DNA from: Streptomyces xanthophaeus | Lineage (GTDB): Bacteria > Actinomycetota > Actinomycetes > Streptomycetales > Streptomycetaceae | Length of the DNA stretch: 64,000 nt | NCBI RefSeq assembly: GCF_030440515.1 | Contig: NZ_CP076543.1 | Coordinates: 3,534,001 to 3,598,000 of the forward strand | Reading direction: 5' to 3' | In this document: positions 17,288 to 29,382 of the stretch, piece by piece | How positions within the stretch are numbered: position 1 is the stretch's first letter | Layout: every line of letters starts with the position of its first letter | The notes under the pieces: generated by a model | The model's database searches: none | What the model was told of the DNA's origin: nothing | The model's input: the letters and a program-made list of their open reading frames with translations, nothing else | Made by a program: the position numbers and the translations under genes

Positions 17288-18943
17288 TCAGCGGACGAAG
17301 GTGCTCGCCTGACCCGCCAGGTCAAGGAAGTACTGCGGGGCGAGGCCCAGGACCAGGGTGACGGCGACGCCCACCGCGATGGTGGTCATCGTCAGCGGCG
17401 AGGGGACCGCCACCGTCGGGCCGTCGGCCTTCGGCTCGCTGAAGAACATCAGGACGATCACCCTGATGTAGAAGAACGCGGCGATCGCGGACGAGATGAC
17501 ACCGATCACGACCAGCACGCCGGCGCCGCTCTCCGCCGCCGCACTGAACACGGCGAACTTGCCGGTGAAGCCGGAGGTCAGCGGGATGCCCGCGAAGGCG
17601 AGCAGGAACACCGCGAAGACGGCCGCCGTCAGCGGCGAACGCCGTCCCAGCCCGGCCCACTTGGACAGGTGCGTGGCCTCGCCGCCCGCGTCGCGCACCA
17701 GCGTGACCACCGCGAAGGCGCCGATCGTCACGAAGGAGTAGGCGCCCAGGTAGAAGAGGACGGACTGGACGCCCTGCGCCGAGGTCGCGATCACACCGGC
17801 CAGGATGAAGCCCGCGTGCGCGATCGAGGAGTAGGCGAGCAGTCGCTTGACGTCCGTCTGGGTCACCGCGATCACCGCGCCCGCGAGCATGGTGACGATG
17901 GCCACCGCCCACATCACCGGACGCCAGTCCCAGCGCAGCCCGGGCAGGACCACGTAGAGGAGGCGCAGGAGCGCGCCGAAGGCGGCCACCTTGGTCGCCG
18001 CCGCCATGAAGCCGGTGACCGGGGTCGGGGCTCCCTGGTAGACGTCCGGGGTCCACATGTGGAAGGGGACCGCGCCGACCTTGAAGAGCAGACCCATCAG
18101 GATCAGCGCGCCGCCGATCAGCAGCAGCGCGTCGTTGCCCATGGTGGAGGCCAGCGCCGGGTCGATCTTCGCGACCGTGCCGTCGACCACGTCGGCGATC
18201 GCCGCGTACGAGACCGAGCCCGCGTACCCGTAGAGCAGCGCGATGCCGAAGAGGAGGAAGGCGGAGGAGAAGGCGCCCAGGAGGAAGTACTTCACCGCGG
18301 CCTCCTGCGACATCAGCCGCTGGCGGCGGGCGAGGGCGCAGAGCAGGTACAGCGGGAGGGAGAACACCTCGAGGGCGATGAACAGCGTCAGCAGGTCGTT
18401 GGCCGCCGGGAAGATCAGCATGCCGGCGATCGCGAACAGAGCCAGCGGGAAGACCTCGGTGGTGGTGAAGCCCGCCTTGACGGCGGCCTTCTCGCTGTCG
18501 CTGCCCGGTACGGATGCCGCCTGGGCGGCGAAGGAGTCCACCCGGTTGCCGTGCGCCGCGGGGTCCAGGCGCCGCTCGGCGAAGGTGAAGACCGCCACGA
18601 CCGAGGCCAGCAGGATGGTGCCCTGCAGGAAGAGCGCCGGGCCGTCCACGGCGATGGCGCCCATCGCGGCGATGTGGGCCTTGCCGGACCCGTACCCGCC
18701 CGCGGCGAGGCCGACGACCGCGGCGAAGGCCGAGGCCAGCGCGGCGACGGTGAGGAACACCTGGACGTAGTAACGGGACTTGCGGGGCACGAAGGCCTCG
18801 ACCAGGATCCCGAGCACCGCCGCACCCACCACGATCAGCGTGGGCGCGAGCTGTGCGTACTCGATGGTCGGTGCCGGGATCCGGTCGGCCGGTGCCTCGG
18901 CCGCCAGTGTCCACAGGCTGTGGGCGGAAGTCAGGGTGCTCAC
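17288..18943 (-). CDS. nuoN: NADH-quinone oxidoreductase subunit N
   Basis: A 551-residue antiporter-like membrane subunit of complex I, one of three proton-pumping modules. It has about 14 membrane helices. The conserved Lys in the discontinuous helix region (ALILMGLLFKVGAVPFHMWTPDVYQG) and DVKRLLAYSSIAHAGFIL are typical of the family. A soluble insert near residues 125-155 is longer than in E. coli, as is common in actinobacteria. It is the last gene of the operon, its GTG overlaps the nuoM stop by 4 bp, and a hairpin follows. Confidence 0.97.
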   Translation of the reverse strand: MSTLTSAHSLWTLAAEAPADRIPAPTIEYAQLAPTLIVVGAAVLGILVEAFVPRKSRYYVQVFLTVAALASAFAAVVGLAAGGYGSGKAHIAAMGAIAVDGPALFLQGTILLASVVAVFTFAERRLDPAAHGNRVDSFAAQAASVPGSDSEKAAVKAGFTTTEVFPLALFAIAGMLIFPAANDLLTLFIALEVFSLPLYLLCALARRQRLMSQEAAVKYFLLGAFSSAFLLFGIALLYGYAGSVSYAAIADVVDGTVAKIDPALASTMGNDALLLIGGALILMGLLFKVGAVPFHMWTPDVYQGAPTPVTGFMAAATKVAAFGALLRLLYVVLPGLRWDWRPVMWAVAIVTMLAGAVIAVTQTDVKRLLAYSSIAHAGFILAGVIATSAQGVQSVLFYLGAYSFVTIGAFAVVTLVRDAGGEATHLSKWAGLGRRSPLTAAVFAVFLLAFAGIPLTSGFTGKFAVFSAAAESGAGVLVVIGVISSAIAAFFYIRVIVLMFFSEPKADGPTVAVPSPLTMTTIAVGVAVTLVLGLAPQYFLDLAGQASTFVR

Positions 18944-20532
18944 TTCGCCACCTCCCCGTTCTTCGCTTCGACGTCGACCTCGGGCTGCGGGTCCGTCTGC
19001 TTCACGTCCGACATGGTGTGCTCCACCGCCGGGTTGACGATGTCGGTGAGGACCTTCGGGTAGACGCCCAGCCCGATCAGCAGGGCGATCAGCGGGGCGA
19101 CCACCAGGACCTCCCGCAGGCGCAGGTCCGGCATGGTGCGGACCTCCTCCTTCACGGGGCCGGTCATCGTCCGCTGGTAGAGCACCAGCGTGTAGAGCGC
19201 GGCGAGCACGATGCCGGTGGTGGCGATGATGCCGACGACCGGATACCGGGCGAACGTGCCGACCAGGACCAGGAATTCACTGACGAAGGGCGCGAGGCCC
19301 GGCAGCGAGAGGGTGGCCAGGCCGCCGATCAGGAAGGTGCCGGCGAGGACCGGGGCCACCTTCTGGACACCGCCGTAGTCGGCGATGAGCCGCGAGCCGC
19401 GCCGCGAGATCAGGAAGCCGGCCACCAGCATCAGTGCCGCCGTCGACAGGCCGTGGTTGACCATGTAGAGGGTGGCGCCGGACTGGCCCTGGGAGGTCAT
19501 CGCGAAGATGCCCAGGATGATGAAGCCGAAGTGCGAGATCGAGGCGTAGGCGACCAGCCGCTTGATGTCCCGCTGGCCGACCGCGACCAGCGCGCCGTAG
19601 ACGATGCTGATCAGGGCCAGCACCAGGATCACCGGCGTGGCCCACTTGCTGGCGTCGGGGAACAGCCCGAGGCAGAAGCGGAGCATCGCGAAGGTGCCGA
19701 CCTTGTCGACGACCGCGGTGATCAGTACGGCGACCGGAGCGGTGGACTCGCCCATCGCGTTCGGCAGCCAGGTGTGCAGCGGCCACAGCGGGGCCTTGAT
19801 CGCGAAGGCGAAGAAGAACCCGAGGAACAGCAGCCGCTCGGTGTTGGCCGACATGTCGAGCGTGCCCGCGGCCCGGGCGGCGGTGATCTCCTGGAGGGAG
19901 AAGTTCCCGGCGACCACGTAGAGGCCGATGACGGCCGCCAGCATGATCAGGCCGCCGACCAGGTTGTAGAGGAGGAACTTGACCGCCGCGTACGAGCGCT
20001 GGGTGGCCGCGTTCTCCTCGGAGCCGCCGTGGGCCCGGTCCCCGAAGCCGCCGATGAGGAAGTACATCGGGATGAGCATGGCTTCGAAGAAGATGTAGAA
20101 GAGGAAGACGTCGGTGGCCTCGAAGGAGATGATCACCATCGCCTCGACCAGCAGGATCAGGGCGAAGAAGCCCTGCGTCGGCCGCCACCGGGAGCTCTTG
20201 GTCTCCAGCGGGTCGGCGTCGTGCCAGCCGGCCGCGATCACGAAGGGGATCAGCAGCGCGGTGAGCCCGATGAGCACCACCCCGATCCCGTCCACGCCCA
20301 GCTCGTAGCGGACGCCGAAGTCGGCGATCCAGGGCCGGGATTCGGTGAGCTGGTAGCGGTCACCGCTCGGGTCGAAGCGGACCGCGACGAGCACGGCCAG
20401 GGCCAGTGTCGCCAGCGAGAAGAGCAGCGCGAGCCACTTGGCGGCGGTCCTGCGGGCGGCCGGTACGGCCGCCGTCAGGATCGCGCCGACCGCGGGGACC
20501 GCGGCCGTCACCGTCAGAAGCGGGAAACTCAT
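18940..20532 (-). CDS. nuoM: NADH-quinone oxidoreductase subunit M
   Basis: A 530-residue antiporter-like membrane subunit. Conserved landmarks are the early Glu helix (FVIAAGWHDADPLE region), FAIKAPLWPLHTWLPNAMGES with the pumping Lys, and RDIKRLVAYASISHFGFIILG. About 14 helices and a charged C-terminus are visible. The ATG is 1 bp after the nuoL stop, so translation is coupled. Confidence 0.97.
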   Translation of the reverse strand: MSFPLLTVTAAVPAVGAILTAAVPAARRTAAKWLALLFSLATLALAVLVAVRFDPSGDRYQLTESRPWIADFGVRYELGVDGIGVVLIGLTALLIPFVIAAGWHDADPLETKSSRWRPTQGFFALILLVEAMVIISFEATDVFLFYIFFEAMLIPMYFLIGGFGDRAHGGSEENAATQRSYAAVKFLLYNLVGGLIMLAAVIGLYVVAGNFSLQEITAARAAGTLDMSANTERLLFLGFFFAFAIKAPLWPLHTWLPNAMGESTAPVAVLITAVVDKVGTFAMLRFCLGLFPDASKWATPVILVLALISIVYGALVAVGQRDIKRLVAYASISHFGFIILGIFAMTSQGQSGATLYMVNHGLSTAALMLVAGFLISRRGSRLIADYGGVQKVAPVLAGTFLIGGLATLSLPGLAPFVSEFLVLVGTFARYPVVGIIATTGIVLAALYTLVLYQRTMTGPVKEEVRTMPDLRLREVLVVAPLIALLIGLGVYPKVLTDIVNPAVEHTMSDVKQTDPQPEVDVEAKNGEVAK

Positions 20533-20533
20533 T

Positions 20534-22426
20534 TCACACCGCCCTCATCAGCAGGGTCGCGGCGATCAGGACCACCGTGCCCCCGAACATCGAGACCGCG
20601 TAGCTGCGGGCGTAGCCGTTCTGCAGCTTGCGCAGGCGGCCCGAGAGCCCGCCGACCGAGGCGGCCGTCCCGTTGACCACCCCGTCGACCACGCTGTGGT
20701 CGAGGTACACGAGCGAGCGGGTCAGGTGCTCCCCGCCGCGCACCAGCACGACGTGGTTGAAGTCGTCCTGGTAGAGGTCCTTGCGGGCCGCCCGGGTGAG
20801 GAACGAGCCGCGGGGGGCGAGGACCGGGACGGGCCGCTTGCCGTACATCGCCCAGGCGATGCCGACTCCGACGAGGAGCATCACCATGGTGGCCGCGGTG
20901 ACCGTCATGGCGCTGACCGGCGGGTTGCCGTGCGAGTAGCCCGTGACGGGCTCCAGCCACTTCAGGAAGCGCTCGCCGATCTCGAAGAAGGCACCGGCGA
21001 AGACGGACCCGAAGGCCAGGATGACCATCGGGACGGTCATGGACTTCGGGGACTCGTGCGGGTGCGGCTCGTGGCCGGCATCGTCCGGCTGCCAGCGCTT
21101 CTCGCCGAAGAAGGTGAGGAGCATGACGCGGGTCATGTAGAAGGCGGTGATGCCGGCGCCCAGCAGGGTGACCCCGCCGAGGATCCAGCCCTCGGTGCCG
21201 CCCTTCGCGAAGGCCGCCTCGATGATCATGTCCTTGGAGAAGAAGCCGGACAGGCCCGGGAAGCCGATGATGGCCAGGTATCCGAGGCCGAAGGTGACGA
21301 AGGTGACCGGCATGTACTTCCGCAGGCCCCCGTACCTGCGCATGTCGACCTCGTCGTTCATCCCGTGCATCACGGAACCCGCGCCGAGGAAGAGGCCCGC
21401 CTTGAAGAAGCCGTGCGTCACCAGGTGCATGATCGCGAAGACGTAGCCGATCGGACCGAGGCCCGCGGCGAGGATCATGTAGCCGATCTGCGACATCGTC
21501 GAGCCCGCCAGGGCCTTCTTGATGTCGTCCTTCGCGCAACCGACGATCGCACCGAAGAGGAGCGTGACCGCGCCCACGACGGTGACCACCAGCTGGGCGT
21601 CCGGCGCCCCGTTGAAGACGGCGGCCGAGCGGACGATCAGGTACACGCCCGCCGTCACCATGGTGGCCGCGTGGATCAGGGCCGAGACCGGGGTCGGGCC
21701 CTCCATCGCGTCACCGAGCCAGGACTGCAGCGGGACCTGGGCCGACTTGCCGCAGGCGGCCAGCAGCAGCATCAGGCCGATGGCGGTCAGCGTGCCCTCC
21801 GACGTCTTGCCCACGGCGGCGAACACCGGCTCGAAGGCGAAGGTGCCGAAGGTGGTGAACATCAGCATGATCGCGATCGACAGGCCCATGTCGCCGACGC
21901 GGTTGACCAGGAAGGCCTTCTTCGCGGCGGTGGCCGCGCTGGGCTTGTGCTGCCAGAAGCCGATCAGGAGGTACGAGGCGAGGCCCACGCCCTCCCAGCC
22001 GAAGTACAGCAGGAGGTAGTTGTCGGCGAGGACGAGGAGCAGCATCGCCGCGACGAACAGGTTCAGGTAGCCGAAGAAGCGGCGGCGCTCGTCGTGCTCC
22101 ATGTACCCGATCGAGTACACGTGGATGAGCGTGCCCACCCCGGAGATCAGCAGGACGAACGTCATCGACAGCTGGTCCAGCTGGAAGGCCATGTCCGCCT
22201 GGAATCCCTCGACGGGGATCCAGGTGTACAGGTTCTGCGTCAGGGTCCGGTCCTCGGCCGTGCGCCCCAGCATGTCGGCGAACAGGACGACGCCGATCCC
22301 GAAGGAGACGGCCGCGAGCAGGGTGCCGATCCAGTGACCGACCTTGTCGAGGCGCCGGCCGCCGCAGAGCAGCACCACCGCTCCGAGCAGGGGCGCCGCG
22401 ATCAGCAGCGCAATCAGGTTCTCCAC
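20534..22426 (-). CDS. nuoL: NADH-quinone oxidoreductase subunit L
   Basis: A 630-residue distal proton-pumping subunit with about 16 helices. It shows [37 protein letters not shown] (pumping Lys in the broken helix) and [19 protein letters not shown]. The C-terminal part carries the long lateral helix that braces the other antiporter modules. The start is GTG at 22426, 9 bp after nuoK. Confidence 0.97.
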   Translation of the reverse strand: MENLIALLIAAPLLGAVVLLCGGRRLDKVGHWIGTLLAAVSFGIGVVLFADMLGRTAEDRTLTQNLYTWIPVEGFQADMAFQLDQLSMTFVLLISGVGTLIHVYSIGYMEHDERRRFFGYLNLFVAAMLLLVLADNYLLLYFGWEGVGLASYLLIGFWQHKPSAATAAKKAFLVNRVGDMGLSIAIMLMFTTFGTFAFEPVFAAVGKTSEGTLTAIGLMLLLAACGKSAQVPLQSWLGDAMEGPTPVSALIHAATMVTAGVYLIVRSAAVFNGAPDAQLVVTVVGAVTLLFGAIVGCAKDDIKKALAGSTMSQIGYMILAAGLGPIGYVFAIMHLVTHGFFKAGLFLGAGSVMHGMNDEVDMRRYGGLRKYMPVTFVTFGLGYLAIIGFPGLSGFFSKDMIIEAAFAKGGTEGWILGGVTLLGAGITAFYMTRVMLLTFFGEKRWQPDDAGHEPHPHESPKSMTVPMVILAFGSVFAGAFFEIGERFLKWLEPVTGYSHGNPPVSAMTVTAATMVMLLVGVGIAWAMYGKRPVPVLAPRGSFLTRAARKDLYQDDFNHVVLVRGGEHLTRSLVYLDHSVVDGVVNGTAASVGGLSGRLRKLQNGYARSYAVSMFGGTVVLIAATLLMRAV

Positions 22427-22435
22427 AGCGACCCC

Positions 22436-22735
22436 TTACAGCTTCATCAGGCTGGCGTCGTCGACCGAGGCCGAGTGGCGGGTACGGAACAGCGACACGA
22501 TGATCGCCAGGCCGACCACGACCTCCGCGGCGGCGACGACCATCGTGAAGAACGCGATGATCTGGCCGTCGAGGTTGCCGTGCATCCGGGAGAACGCGAC
22601 GAAGGCGAGGTTGCAGGCGTTGAGCATCAGCTCGACGCACATGAACAGCACGATCGCGTTCTTGCGGATCAGGACCCCGGTGGCACCGATCGTGAACAGC
22701 AGGGCCGCCAGGTACAGGTAGTTGACGGGATTCAC
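22436..22735 (-). CDS. nuoK: NADH-quinone oxidoreductase subunit K
   Basis: A 99-residue subunit with three membrane helices. [18 protein letters not shown] holds the conserved membrane Glu of the proton channel (MrpC-like). The length fits the family. Its GTG overlaps the nuoJ stop by 3 bp within GTGA. Confidence 0.97.
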   Translation of the reverse strand: MNPVNYLYLAALLFTIGATGVLIRKNAIVLFMCVELMLNACNLAFVAFSRMHGNLDGQIIAFFTMVVAAAEVVVGLAIIVSLFRTRHSASVDDASLMKL

Positions 22736-23547
22736 TTCGAGGCCTCCTCACGGCCGAGGCGCTCCGAGGAGGCCTGCTCCAGTGCCTTGAGGTCGTCGAT
22801 GGCCTGGCTGGAGACGTCCCGGATCTGGCCCCGGGCGCGCAGCGTCCGGTTGACGGTCAGCTCGGAGGGGGTGCCGTCCGGCAGCAGACCGGCGACGTCC
22901 ACCGCGTTGTGCCGGGCGTAGACGCCGGGCGCGGGGAGCGGCGGGAGCTGGACGCCCTCGCGGACGCGCTTCTCGGCGAGTTCGCGCTGGGTGGCGGCCC
23001 GTTCGGTGCGCTCGCGGTGGGTGAGCACCATCGCGCCGACGGACGCGGTGATCAGCAGCGCGCCGGTGATCTCGAAGGCGAAGACGTACTTGGTGAAGAT
23101 CAGCTGGGCCAGGCCCTCGATGTGCCCGCCGGAGTTGACCCGGCCGAGCCCGTTGAAGTGGGTGAGCCCGGCGTTGGCGATGCCGCCGATCAGCAGGGTG
23201 CCGAAGCCGAGCCCGCACAGGACGGCCAGCCAGCGCTGTCCCTTGATGGTCTCCTTCAGGGAGTCGGCGGCGGTGACGCCGACGAGCATGACCACGAAGA
23301 GGAAGAGCATCATGATCGCGCCGGTGTAGACGATGACCTGGACGACGCCCAGGAAGTACGCCCCGTTGGCGAGGTAGAAGACGGCCAGGATGATCATCGT
23401 CCCGGCCAGGCTCAGTGCGCTGTGCACGGCCTTCTTCATCAGGATCGTGGCCAGCGCGCCGATGACGGCGACCGTGCCGAGGATCCAGAACTGGATCGCC
23501 TCGCCCGTGGAGGTCATGGACGCGGCGGAGGCGGCGAGGGCGCTCAT
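22732..23547 (-). CDS. nuoJ: NADH-quinone oxidoreductase subunit J
   Basis: A 271-residue membrane subunit with five predicted helices (residues about 15-170; [23 protein letters not shown] is the conserved third helix with the pi-bulge). It is about 90 residues longer than the E. coli protein because of a soluble C-terminal tail rich in Arg/Glu, as in other actinobacteria. The ATG at 23547 overlaps the nuoI stop (ATGA); upstream in-frame codons lie inside nuoI. Confidence 0.95.
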   Translation of the reverse strand: MSALAASAASMTSTGEAIQFWILGTVAVIGALATILMKKAVHSALSLAGTMIILAVFYLANGAYFLGVVQVIVYTGAIMMLFLFVVMLVGVTAADSLKETIKGQRWLAVLCGLGFGTLLIGGIANAGLTHFNGLGRVNSGGHIEGLAQLIFTKYVFAFEITGALLITASVGAMVLTHRERTERAATQRELAEKRVREGVQLPPLPAPGVYARHNAVDVAGLLPDGTPSELTVNRTLRARGQIRDVSSQAIDDLKALEQASSERLGREEASK

Positions 23548-24140
23548 GCGTCCACCTCCGTCGACTGCCCGTTCTCCGGGGCGGCTTCGCCCTTGGAGGC
23601 GGCGACCTGCCGGACGGTGCCCGGGGCGGCCCCGGTCACCAGGCCCTGGTAGTAGTCCGTGTCGTCCATGCCGGGGAAGATCGAGTGCGGTGCCTCGACC
23701 ATGCCCTCGGTCAGGCCGGCCAGCAGCTGCTCCTTGGTGTAGATGAGCGATTCGCGGCTGGAGTCGGCCAGTTCGAACTCGTTCGTCATGGTCAGCGCCC
23801 TCGTCGGGCACGCCTCCACGCACAGCCCGCACAGGATGCAGCGGGCGTAGTTGATCTGGTAGACGCGGCCGTACCGCTCACCCGGGGAGTAGCGCTCCTC
23901 CTCGGTGTTGTCCGCGCCCTCCACGTAGATCGCGTCGGCGGGACAGGCCCAGGCACACAGCTCGCACCCGATGCACTTCTCCAGACCGTCGGGGTGCCGG
24001 TTGAGCTGATGCCGTCCGTGGAAGCGCGGTGCGGTCGTCTTCTGCTGCTCCGGGTACTGCTCGGTGAGGCGCTTCTTGAACATGGCCTTGAAGGTCACGC
24101 CGAAGCCCGCCACCGGGTTCTGCCACTTCTCGTCGGACAT
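23544..24140 (-). CDS. nuoI: NADH-quinone oxidoreductase subunit I
   Basis: A 198-residue ferredoxin-like subunit carrying clusters N6a and N6b. The cysteine sets are C56, C59, C62, C66 ([12 protein letters not shown]) and C101, C104, C107, C111 ([12 protein letters not shown]). It conveys electrons from NuoG to NuoB. A clear SD (GGAGG) lies 9 bp before the ATG. The C-terminus after residue 150 is an actinobacterial extension. Confidence 0.97.
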   Translation of the reverse strand: MSDEKWQNPVAGFGVTFKAMFKKRLTEQYPEQQKTTAPRFHGRHQLNRHPDGLEKCIGCELCAWACPADAIYVEGADNTEEERYSPGERYGRVYQINYARCILCGLCVEACPTRALTMTNEFELADSSRESLIYTKEQLLAGLTEGMVEAPHSIFPGMDDTDYYQGLVTGAAPGTVRQVAASKGEAAPENGQSTEVDA

Positions 24141-24143
24141 CTC

Positions 24144-25499
24144 TCAAGCCTCCTCTCGGTCACTGTCAGTATTCGTCCCGCCACTGACAATCAGCTCCCG
24201 CTCGGTGCGGGAGCGCCTGCGCGGTACGGGCGCCAGGTGCTGGCCGGGCTTCGGCGGTACGGGGAATCCGCCCGCCAGCGGGTCGAAGGGCTCGGCGTCG
24301 TGCACCGCCTCGGCGGCCGCCGTCTTCTTCTCCTTCTTGTCGCGGAAGACGTCCGCGACGAAGGAGAGCAGCAGGATCGCCACGACGGCGCCGCCGACGT
24401 AGAGGACGATCTCGCTGAAGTCGTACGCCTCGTTGCGCAGCGCCCGGACGGTGGCCACCAGCATCAGCCAGACCACCGAGACGGGGATCAGGACCTTCCA
24501 GCCGAGCTTCATCAGCTGGTCGTAGCGCACGCGGGGCAGCGTGCCGCGCAGCCAGATGAAGAAGAACAGCAGCAGCTGCACCTTGAGGACGAACCAGAGC
24601 ATCGGCCACCAGCCGTGGTTCGCACCCTCCCAGAAGGAGCTGATCGGGTACGGGGCCCGCCAGCCGCCCAGGAAGAGGGTGACCGAGACCGCCGAGACGG
24701 TGACCATGTTGACGTACTCGGCCAGCATGAACAGCGCGAACTTGATGGACGAGTACTCGGTGTTGAAGCCGCCGACCAGGTCGCCCTCGGACTCCGGCAT
24801 GTCGAAGGGGGCGCGGTTCGTCTCGCCGACCATCGTGACGACGTAGATGATGAAGGACACCGGCAGCAGGACGATGAACCAGCGGTCCGCCTGGGCCGCG
24901 ACGATCGCCGAGGTCGACATCGACCCGGAGTAGAGGAAGACCGAGGCGAAGGCCGCGCCCATCGCGATCTCGTAGGAGATCATCTGCGCGCAGGAGCGCA
25001 GGCCGCCGAGGAGCGGGTAGGTCGAGCCGGAGGACCAGCCCGCCAGCACGATGCCGTAGATGCCGACCGAGGCCACCGCGAGGATGTAGAGCATCGCGAT
25101 GGGCAGGTCGGTCAGCTGCATCGTCGTGCGCTGGCCGAAGATGGAGACCTCGTCGCCGGGCGGCCCGAAGGGGATCACCGCGATGGCCATGAAGGCCGGG
25201 ATCGCCGCGATGATCGGGGCCAGGACGTAGATGACCTTGTCGGCACGCTTGACGATCAGGTCTTCCTTGAGCATCAGCTTCACGCCGTCGGCGAGCGACT
25301 GGAGCATGCCCCAGGGGCCGTGCCGGTTCGGGCCGATGCGCAGCTGCATCCAGGCGACGACCTTGCGCTCCCACACGATGGAGAACAGCACCGTCACCAT
25401 CAGGAAGGCGAAGCAGAACACCGCCTTGACGACGACGAGCCACCAGACGTCCTTGCCGAACAGGGACAGGTCCTCGGCAGCGAGTTGAACGGTGTTCAC
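24144..25499 (-). CDS. nuoH: NADH-quinone oxidoreductase subunit H
   Basis: A 451-residue membrane subunit that forms part of the quinone chamber. It has eight or nine helices. [21 protein letters not shown] (about 45-65) and [24 protein letters not shown] hold the conserved charged residues of the E-channel. A hydrophilic tail of about 80 residues follows the last helix, longer than in E. coli. The start is GTG 25499, overlapping the nuoG stop. Confidence 0.97.
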   Translation of the reverse strand: MNTVQLAAEDLSLFGKDVWWLVVVKAVFCFAFLMVTVLFSIVWERKVVAWMQLRIGPNRHGPWGMLQSLADGVKLMLKEDLIVKRADKVIYVLAPIIAAIPAFMAIAVIPFGPPGDEVSIFGQRTTMQLTDLPIAMLYILAVASVGIYGIVLAGWSSGSTYPLLGGLRSCAQMISYEIAMGAAFASVFLYSGSMSTSAIVAAQADRWFIVLLPVSFIIYVVTMVGETNRAPFDMPESEGDLVGGFNTEYSSIKFALFMLAEYVNMVTVSAVSVTLFLGGWRAPYPISSFWEGANHGWWPMLWFVLKVQLLLFFFIWLRGTLPRVRYDQLMKLGWKVLIPVSVVWLMLVATVRALRNEAYDFSEIVLYVGGAVVAILLLSFVADVFRDKKEKKTAAAEAVHDAEPFDPLAGGFPVPPKPGQHLAPVPRRRSRTERELIVSGGTNTDSDREEA

Positions 25500-28000
25500 G
25501 CGCCCACCTCCGCAGTGGTGTCGCCTGCGCCGGCCGGGGTCGCCGGGCCGATGCGTACGAGGGTGCCCGGGCGGGCGCCGGCGTCGGCGAGGACGCCGGA
25601 GCCGGTGGAGTTCAGCGGGAGCCAGACCACGCGGTCGGGCATCTCGGTGATCCGGAGCGGGAGTTCCACGGAGCCGGCCGGGCCGGTGACCGCGAGGACG
25701 TCGCCGTCCTTGACGCCGGTCTCGGCGGCCGTGGCGGCCGACAGCCGGGCGCTCGCCTCGTGCCGGGTGCCGGCCAGGGCGTCGTCGCCCTCCTGCAGCC
25801 GGCCGAGGTCCAGGAGGAGCCGGTGGCCCGCGAGGACCGCCTCGCCGGCGCCCGGGCGGGGCAGCACCGCCGTGTCGGCGCTCTGCGCGGTGGCCCGCTC
25901 CCCGGCCCACGGGCCGAGCCGGTCGATCTCCCGCCGTACGGCGTGTACGTCGGGCAGTGCGATCGGCCGGTCGGCGGCGTCGGCCAGCATGTGCAGCACG
26001 CGGGCGTCGGCCGGGGCGAGCCGGCGGGTCATCTGGTCGGGCTTGAGCGCGGCCTCGAACGGCCTGACCCGGCCCTCCCAGTTGATGAACGCGCCCGTCT
26101 TCTCGGCCACCGCGGCGACCGGGAGGACCACGTCCGCGTGGTCGGTGACCTCGCTGGGCCGCAGCTCCAGGGAGACCACGAAGGCCTCCTGGAGGGCGGT
26201 CCGCGCGCGGGCCGGGTCCGGCAGGTCGGCGACCTCGACGCCCGCGATCAGCAGGGCCGAGAGCTCCCTGGTCGCCGCGGCCTCGACGATCTGGCCGGTG
26301 TCACGGCCGTAGCGGTGCGGGAGTTCGTCCAGGCCCCAGGCGGTGGCGACCTCGTCACGGGCCCGCGGGTCGGTGGCGGGGCGGCCGCCCGGCAGCAGGG
26401 ACGGCAGCGCGCCCGCCTCGACGGCGGCCCGCTCACCGGCCCGGCGCGGGATCCACACCAGGGTGGCCCCGGTGACCCCGGCGGCCCGTACGGCGGCGGT
26501 CAGCGCGCCCGGCACCCCGGCAAGGCGCTCCCCGACGAGGATGACCGCGCCGGGCAGCCGCAGCGCCTCGGCGGCTTCGGCGCCGCCGGTCTCCAGGCCC
26601 GTCCGGGAGGCCAGCGCGTCGAGCCACTCGGGCTCGGTGCCGGGGGCGGCGGCCAGCAGGGTGCCGCCGGCCTTCTCCAGGCCACGGGTGGCGAAGGGGG
26701 CGACGGAGAAGGTCCGCTGCTTCCGCTTGCGGTGGGCCTTGCGCAGCCGCAGGAAGACGCCGGGGGCCTCCTCCTCCGCCTCGATGCCGACGAGCAGCAC
26801 GGCCGGGGCCGCCTCCAGGGCGGTGTACGAGAGCCACCGCCCGCCGAGGTCGACCCCGTACCCGGCGACCTCCGAGGCCAGGAACTCGGCCTCCTCCGCG
26901 CTGTGCACGCGGGCCCGGAAGTCGATGTCGTTGGTGTCGAGCACCACCCGCGCGAACTTGGCGTACGCGTAGGCGTCCTCGACGGTGAGCCGGCCGCCGG
27001 TCAGCACCCCGGCCCGGCCGCGCGCGGCGGCCAGTCCGTTCGCCGCGGCCTCCAGGGCCTCGGGCCAGCTCGCCGGCTCCAGGACCCCGGCGGCGCTGCG
27101 CACCAGCGGGGTGGTCAGCCGGTCCGGGCGCTGCGCGTAGCGGAACCCGAAGCGGCCCTTGTCGCAGATCCACTCCTCGTTGACCTCGGGGTCCTCGGCG
27201 GCGAGGCGGCGCAGCACCTTGCCGCGGCGGTGGTCGGTGCGGGTCGCGCAGCCGCCCGCGCAGTGCTCGCACACGCTCGGGGAGGAGACGAGGTCGAACG
27301 GGCGGGAGCGGAACCGGTAGGCGGCCGAGGTGAGGGCGCCGACCGGGCAGATCTGGATGGTGTTGCCGGAGAAGTACGACTCGAAGGGGTCGCCCTCGCC
27401 GGTGCCGACCTGCTGGAGCGCCCCGCGTTCCAGCAGCTCGATCATCGGGTCGCCGGCGATCTCGTTGGAGAAGCGGGTGCAGCGCGCGCACAGCACGCAC
27501 CGTTCGCGGTCCAGCAGCACCTGGGTGGAGATCGGGACCGGCTTCTCGTAGGTGCGCTTCTTGCCCTCGAACCGCGATTCGGCGTTGCCGTGGGACATCG
27601 CCTGGTTCTGCAGCGGGCACTCGCCGCCCTTGTCGCAGACCGGGCAGTCCAGCGGGTGGTTGATGAGCAGCAGCTCCATCACCCCGCGCTGGGACTTGTC
27701 GGCGACCTCGGAGGTCAGCTGGGTCTTGACGACCATGCCGTCGGTGCAGGTGATGGTGCAGGAGGCCATCGGCTTGCGCTGGCCCTCGACCTCGACGATG
27801 CACTGGCGGCAGGCGCCGGCCGGGGAGAGGAGGGGGTGGTCGCAGAACCGGGGGATCTCGATGCCGAGCTGCTCGGCGGCCCGGATGACGAGGGTGCCCT
27901 TGGGTACGGACAGTTCGACCCCGTCGATGGTCAGCGAGACGGTGTTCTCCGGTGGAACCGCCGCTCCGCCCCCGGAGGCCGCTGGAGTGGTGACGGTCAT
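25496..28000 (-). CDS. nuoG: NADH-quinone oxidoreductase subunit G
   Basis: An 834-residue iron-sulfur subunit of the peripheral arm. The N-terminal 2Fe-2S domain has C53, C64 and C67 ([16 protein letters not shown]). Next come [23 protein letters not shown] and QICPVGAL, then [11 protein letters not shown] with a further cluster before the molybdopterin-oxidoreductase-like domain, which is catalytically inactive in this family. The ATG at 28000 overlaps the nuoF stop (ATGA). Confidence 0.96.
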   Translation of the reverse strand: MTVTTPAASGGGAAVPPENTVSLTIDGVELSVPKGTLVIRAAEQLGIEIPRFCDHPLLSPAGACRQCIVEVEGQRKPMASCTITCTDGMVVKTQLTSEVADKSQRGVMELLLINHPLDCPVCDKGGECPLQNQAMSHGNAESRFEGKKRTYEKPVPISTQVLLDRERCVLCARCTRFSNEIAGDPMIELLERGALQQVGTGEGDPFESYFSGNTIQICPVGALTSAAYRFRSRPFDLVSSPSVCEHCAGGCATRTDHRRGKVLRRLAAEDPEVNEEWICDKGRFGFRYAQRPDRLTTPLVRSAAGVLEPASWPEALEAAANGLAAARGRAGVLTGGRLTVEDAYAYAKFARVVLDTNDIDFRARVHSAEEAEFLASEVAGYGVDLGGRWLSYTALEAAPAVLLVGIEAEEEAPGVFLRLRKAHRKRKQRTFSVAPFATRGLEKAGGTLLAAAPGTEPEWLDALASRTGLETGGAEAAEALRLPGAVILVGERLAGVPGALTAAVRAAGVTGATLVWIPRRAGERAAVEAGALPSLLPGGRPATDPRARDEVATAWGLDELPHRYGRDTGQIVEAAATRELSALLIAGVEVADLPDPARARTALQEAFVVSLELRPSEVTDHADVVLPVAAVAEKTGAFINWEGRVRPFEAALKPDQMTRRLAPADARVLHMLADAADRPIALPDVHAVRREIDRLGPWAGERATAQSADTAVLPRPGAGEAVLAGHRLLLDLGRLQEGDDALAGTRHEASARLSAATAAETGVKDGDVLAVTGPAGSVELPLRITEMPDRVVWLPLNSTGSGVLADAGARPGTLVRIGPATPAGAGDTTAEVGA

Positions 28001-29382
28001 GCGTTCACCTCCGTGTCGGCCCAGAGGGTCGACTTCCTGGGGTCGAAGGGGCAGCCCTTGCCCGTGATGTGCTGCTCGTACTCCTCGCGGAAGTACTTGA
28101 GCGAGGAGAAGATCGGGCTGGCCGCGCCGTCGCCGAGCGCGCAGAAGGACTTGCCGTTGATGTTGTCGGCGATGTCGTTCAGCTTGTCGAGGTCGGACAT
28201 GACGCCCCGGCCGGCCTCGATGTCGCGGAGCAGCTGGACCAGCCAGTACGTGCCTTCGCGGCACGGTGTGCACTTGCCGCAGGACTCGTGGGCGTAGAAC
28301 TCGGTCCACCGGGTCACGGCCCGCACCACGCAGGTCGTCTCGTCGAAGCACTGCAGTGCCTTGGTGCCGAGCATCGAGCCGGCGGCGCCGACGCCCTCGT
28401 AGTCGAGCGGGACGTCGAGGTGCTCGTCGGTGAACATCGGGGTGGAGGAGCCGCCCGGGGTCCAGAACTTCAGCCGGTGCCCGGGGCGCATGCCGCCGCT
28501 CATGTCGAGGAGCTGGCGCAGGGTGATGCCGAGCGGGGCCTCGTACTGGCCGGGGCCGACGACGTGCCCGGAGAGCGAGTACAGCGTGAAGCCGGGGGAC
28601 TTCTCGGTCCCCATCGACTTGAACCAGTCCTTGCCCTTGTTCAGGATCGCGGGAACCGAGGCGATCGACTCCACGTTGTTGACGACAGTGGGGCACGCGT
28701 AGAGCCCCTCGACCGCGGGGAAGGGGGGACGCAGCCGGGGCTGGCCGCGCCGGCCTTCGAGGGAGTCGAGCAGCGCCGTCTCCTCGCCGCAGATGTACGC
28801 GCCCGCGCCCGCGTGCACCGTGATGTCGAGGTTGCGCCCGGTGCCGTCGATGTCCTTGCCGAGGTATCCGGCCGCGTACGCCTCGCGCACGGCCTCGTGC
28901 AGGCGCCGCAGTACGGGCACCGTCTCCCCGCGCAGATAGATGAAGGCGTGCTCCGAGCGGATCGCGTAGCAGGCGATGATCATTCCCTCGATGAGGGAGT
29001 GCGGGTTGGCGAAGAGGAGGGGGATGTCCTTGCAGGTTCCCGGCTCCGACTCGTCCGCGTTCACGACGAGATAGTGCGGCTTTCCGTCGCCCTGCGGGAT
29101 GAACTGCCACTTCATCCCGGTGGGGAAGCCCGCGCCGCCGCGTCCGCGCAGGCCCGAGTCCTTCACGTAGGCGATGAGGTCGTCCGGGGTCATCGCGAGC
29201 GCCTTGCGCAGGCCCTCGTACCCTTCGTGCCGCCGGTAGGTCTCCAGCGTCCACGACCGCGGCTCGTCCCAGAAGGAGGACAGCACGGGGGCGAGGAGCT
29301 TCTCCGGGCTGGTCCCTCCGCCGGTCTCCGGGTGGGAGGTGCCCCCATTGCCCCCGTTGCTCAGTTCGGAAGACACCGACAT
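27997..29382 (-). CDS. nuoF: NADH-quinone oxidoreductase subunit F
   Basis: A 461-residue subunit that binds NADH, FMN and cluster N3. [13 protein letters not shown] binds [18 protein letters not shown] contacts FMN, and C368, C371, C374 and C414 ([11 protein letters not shown] and SFCALG) hold the 4Fe-4S cluster. The ATG at 29382 shares one base with the nuoE stop. A GTG one codon earlier is possible, but the spacing from the GGAGGGG SD favours the ATG. Confidence 0.96.
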   Translation of the reverse strand: MSVSSELSNGGNGGTSHPETGGGTSPEKLLAPVLSSFWDEPRSWTLETYRRHEGYEGLRKALAMTPDDLIAYVKDSGLRGRGGAGFPTGMKWQFIPQGDGKPHYLVVNADESEPGTCKDIPLLFANPHSLIEGMIIACYAIRSEHAFIYLRGETVPVLRRLHEAVREAYAAGYLGKDIDGTGRNLDITVHAGAGAYICGEETALLDSLEGRRGQPRLRPPFPAVEGLYACPTVVNNVESIASVPAILNKGKDWFKSMGTEKSPGFTLYSLSGHVVGPGQYEAPLGITLRQLLDMSGGMRPGHRLKFWTPGGSSTPMFTDEHLDVPLDYEGVGAAGSMLGTKALQCFDETTCVVRAVTRWTEFYAHESCGKCTPCREGTYWLVQLLRDIEAGRGVMSDLDKLNDIADNINGKSFCALGDGAASPIFSSLKYFREEYEQHITGKGCPFDPRKSTLWADTEVNA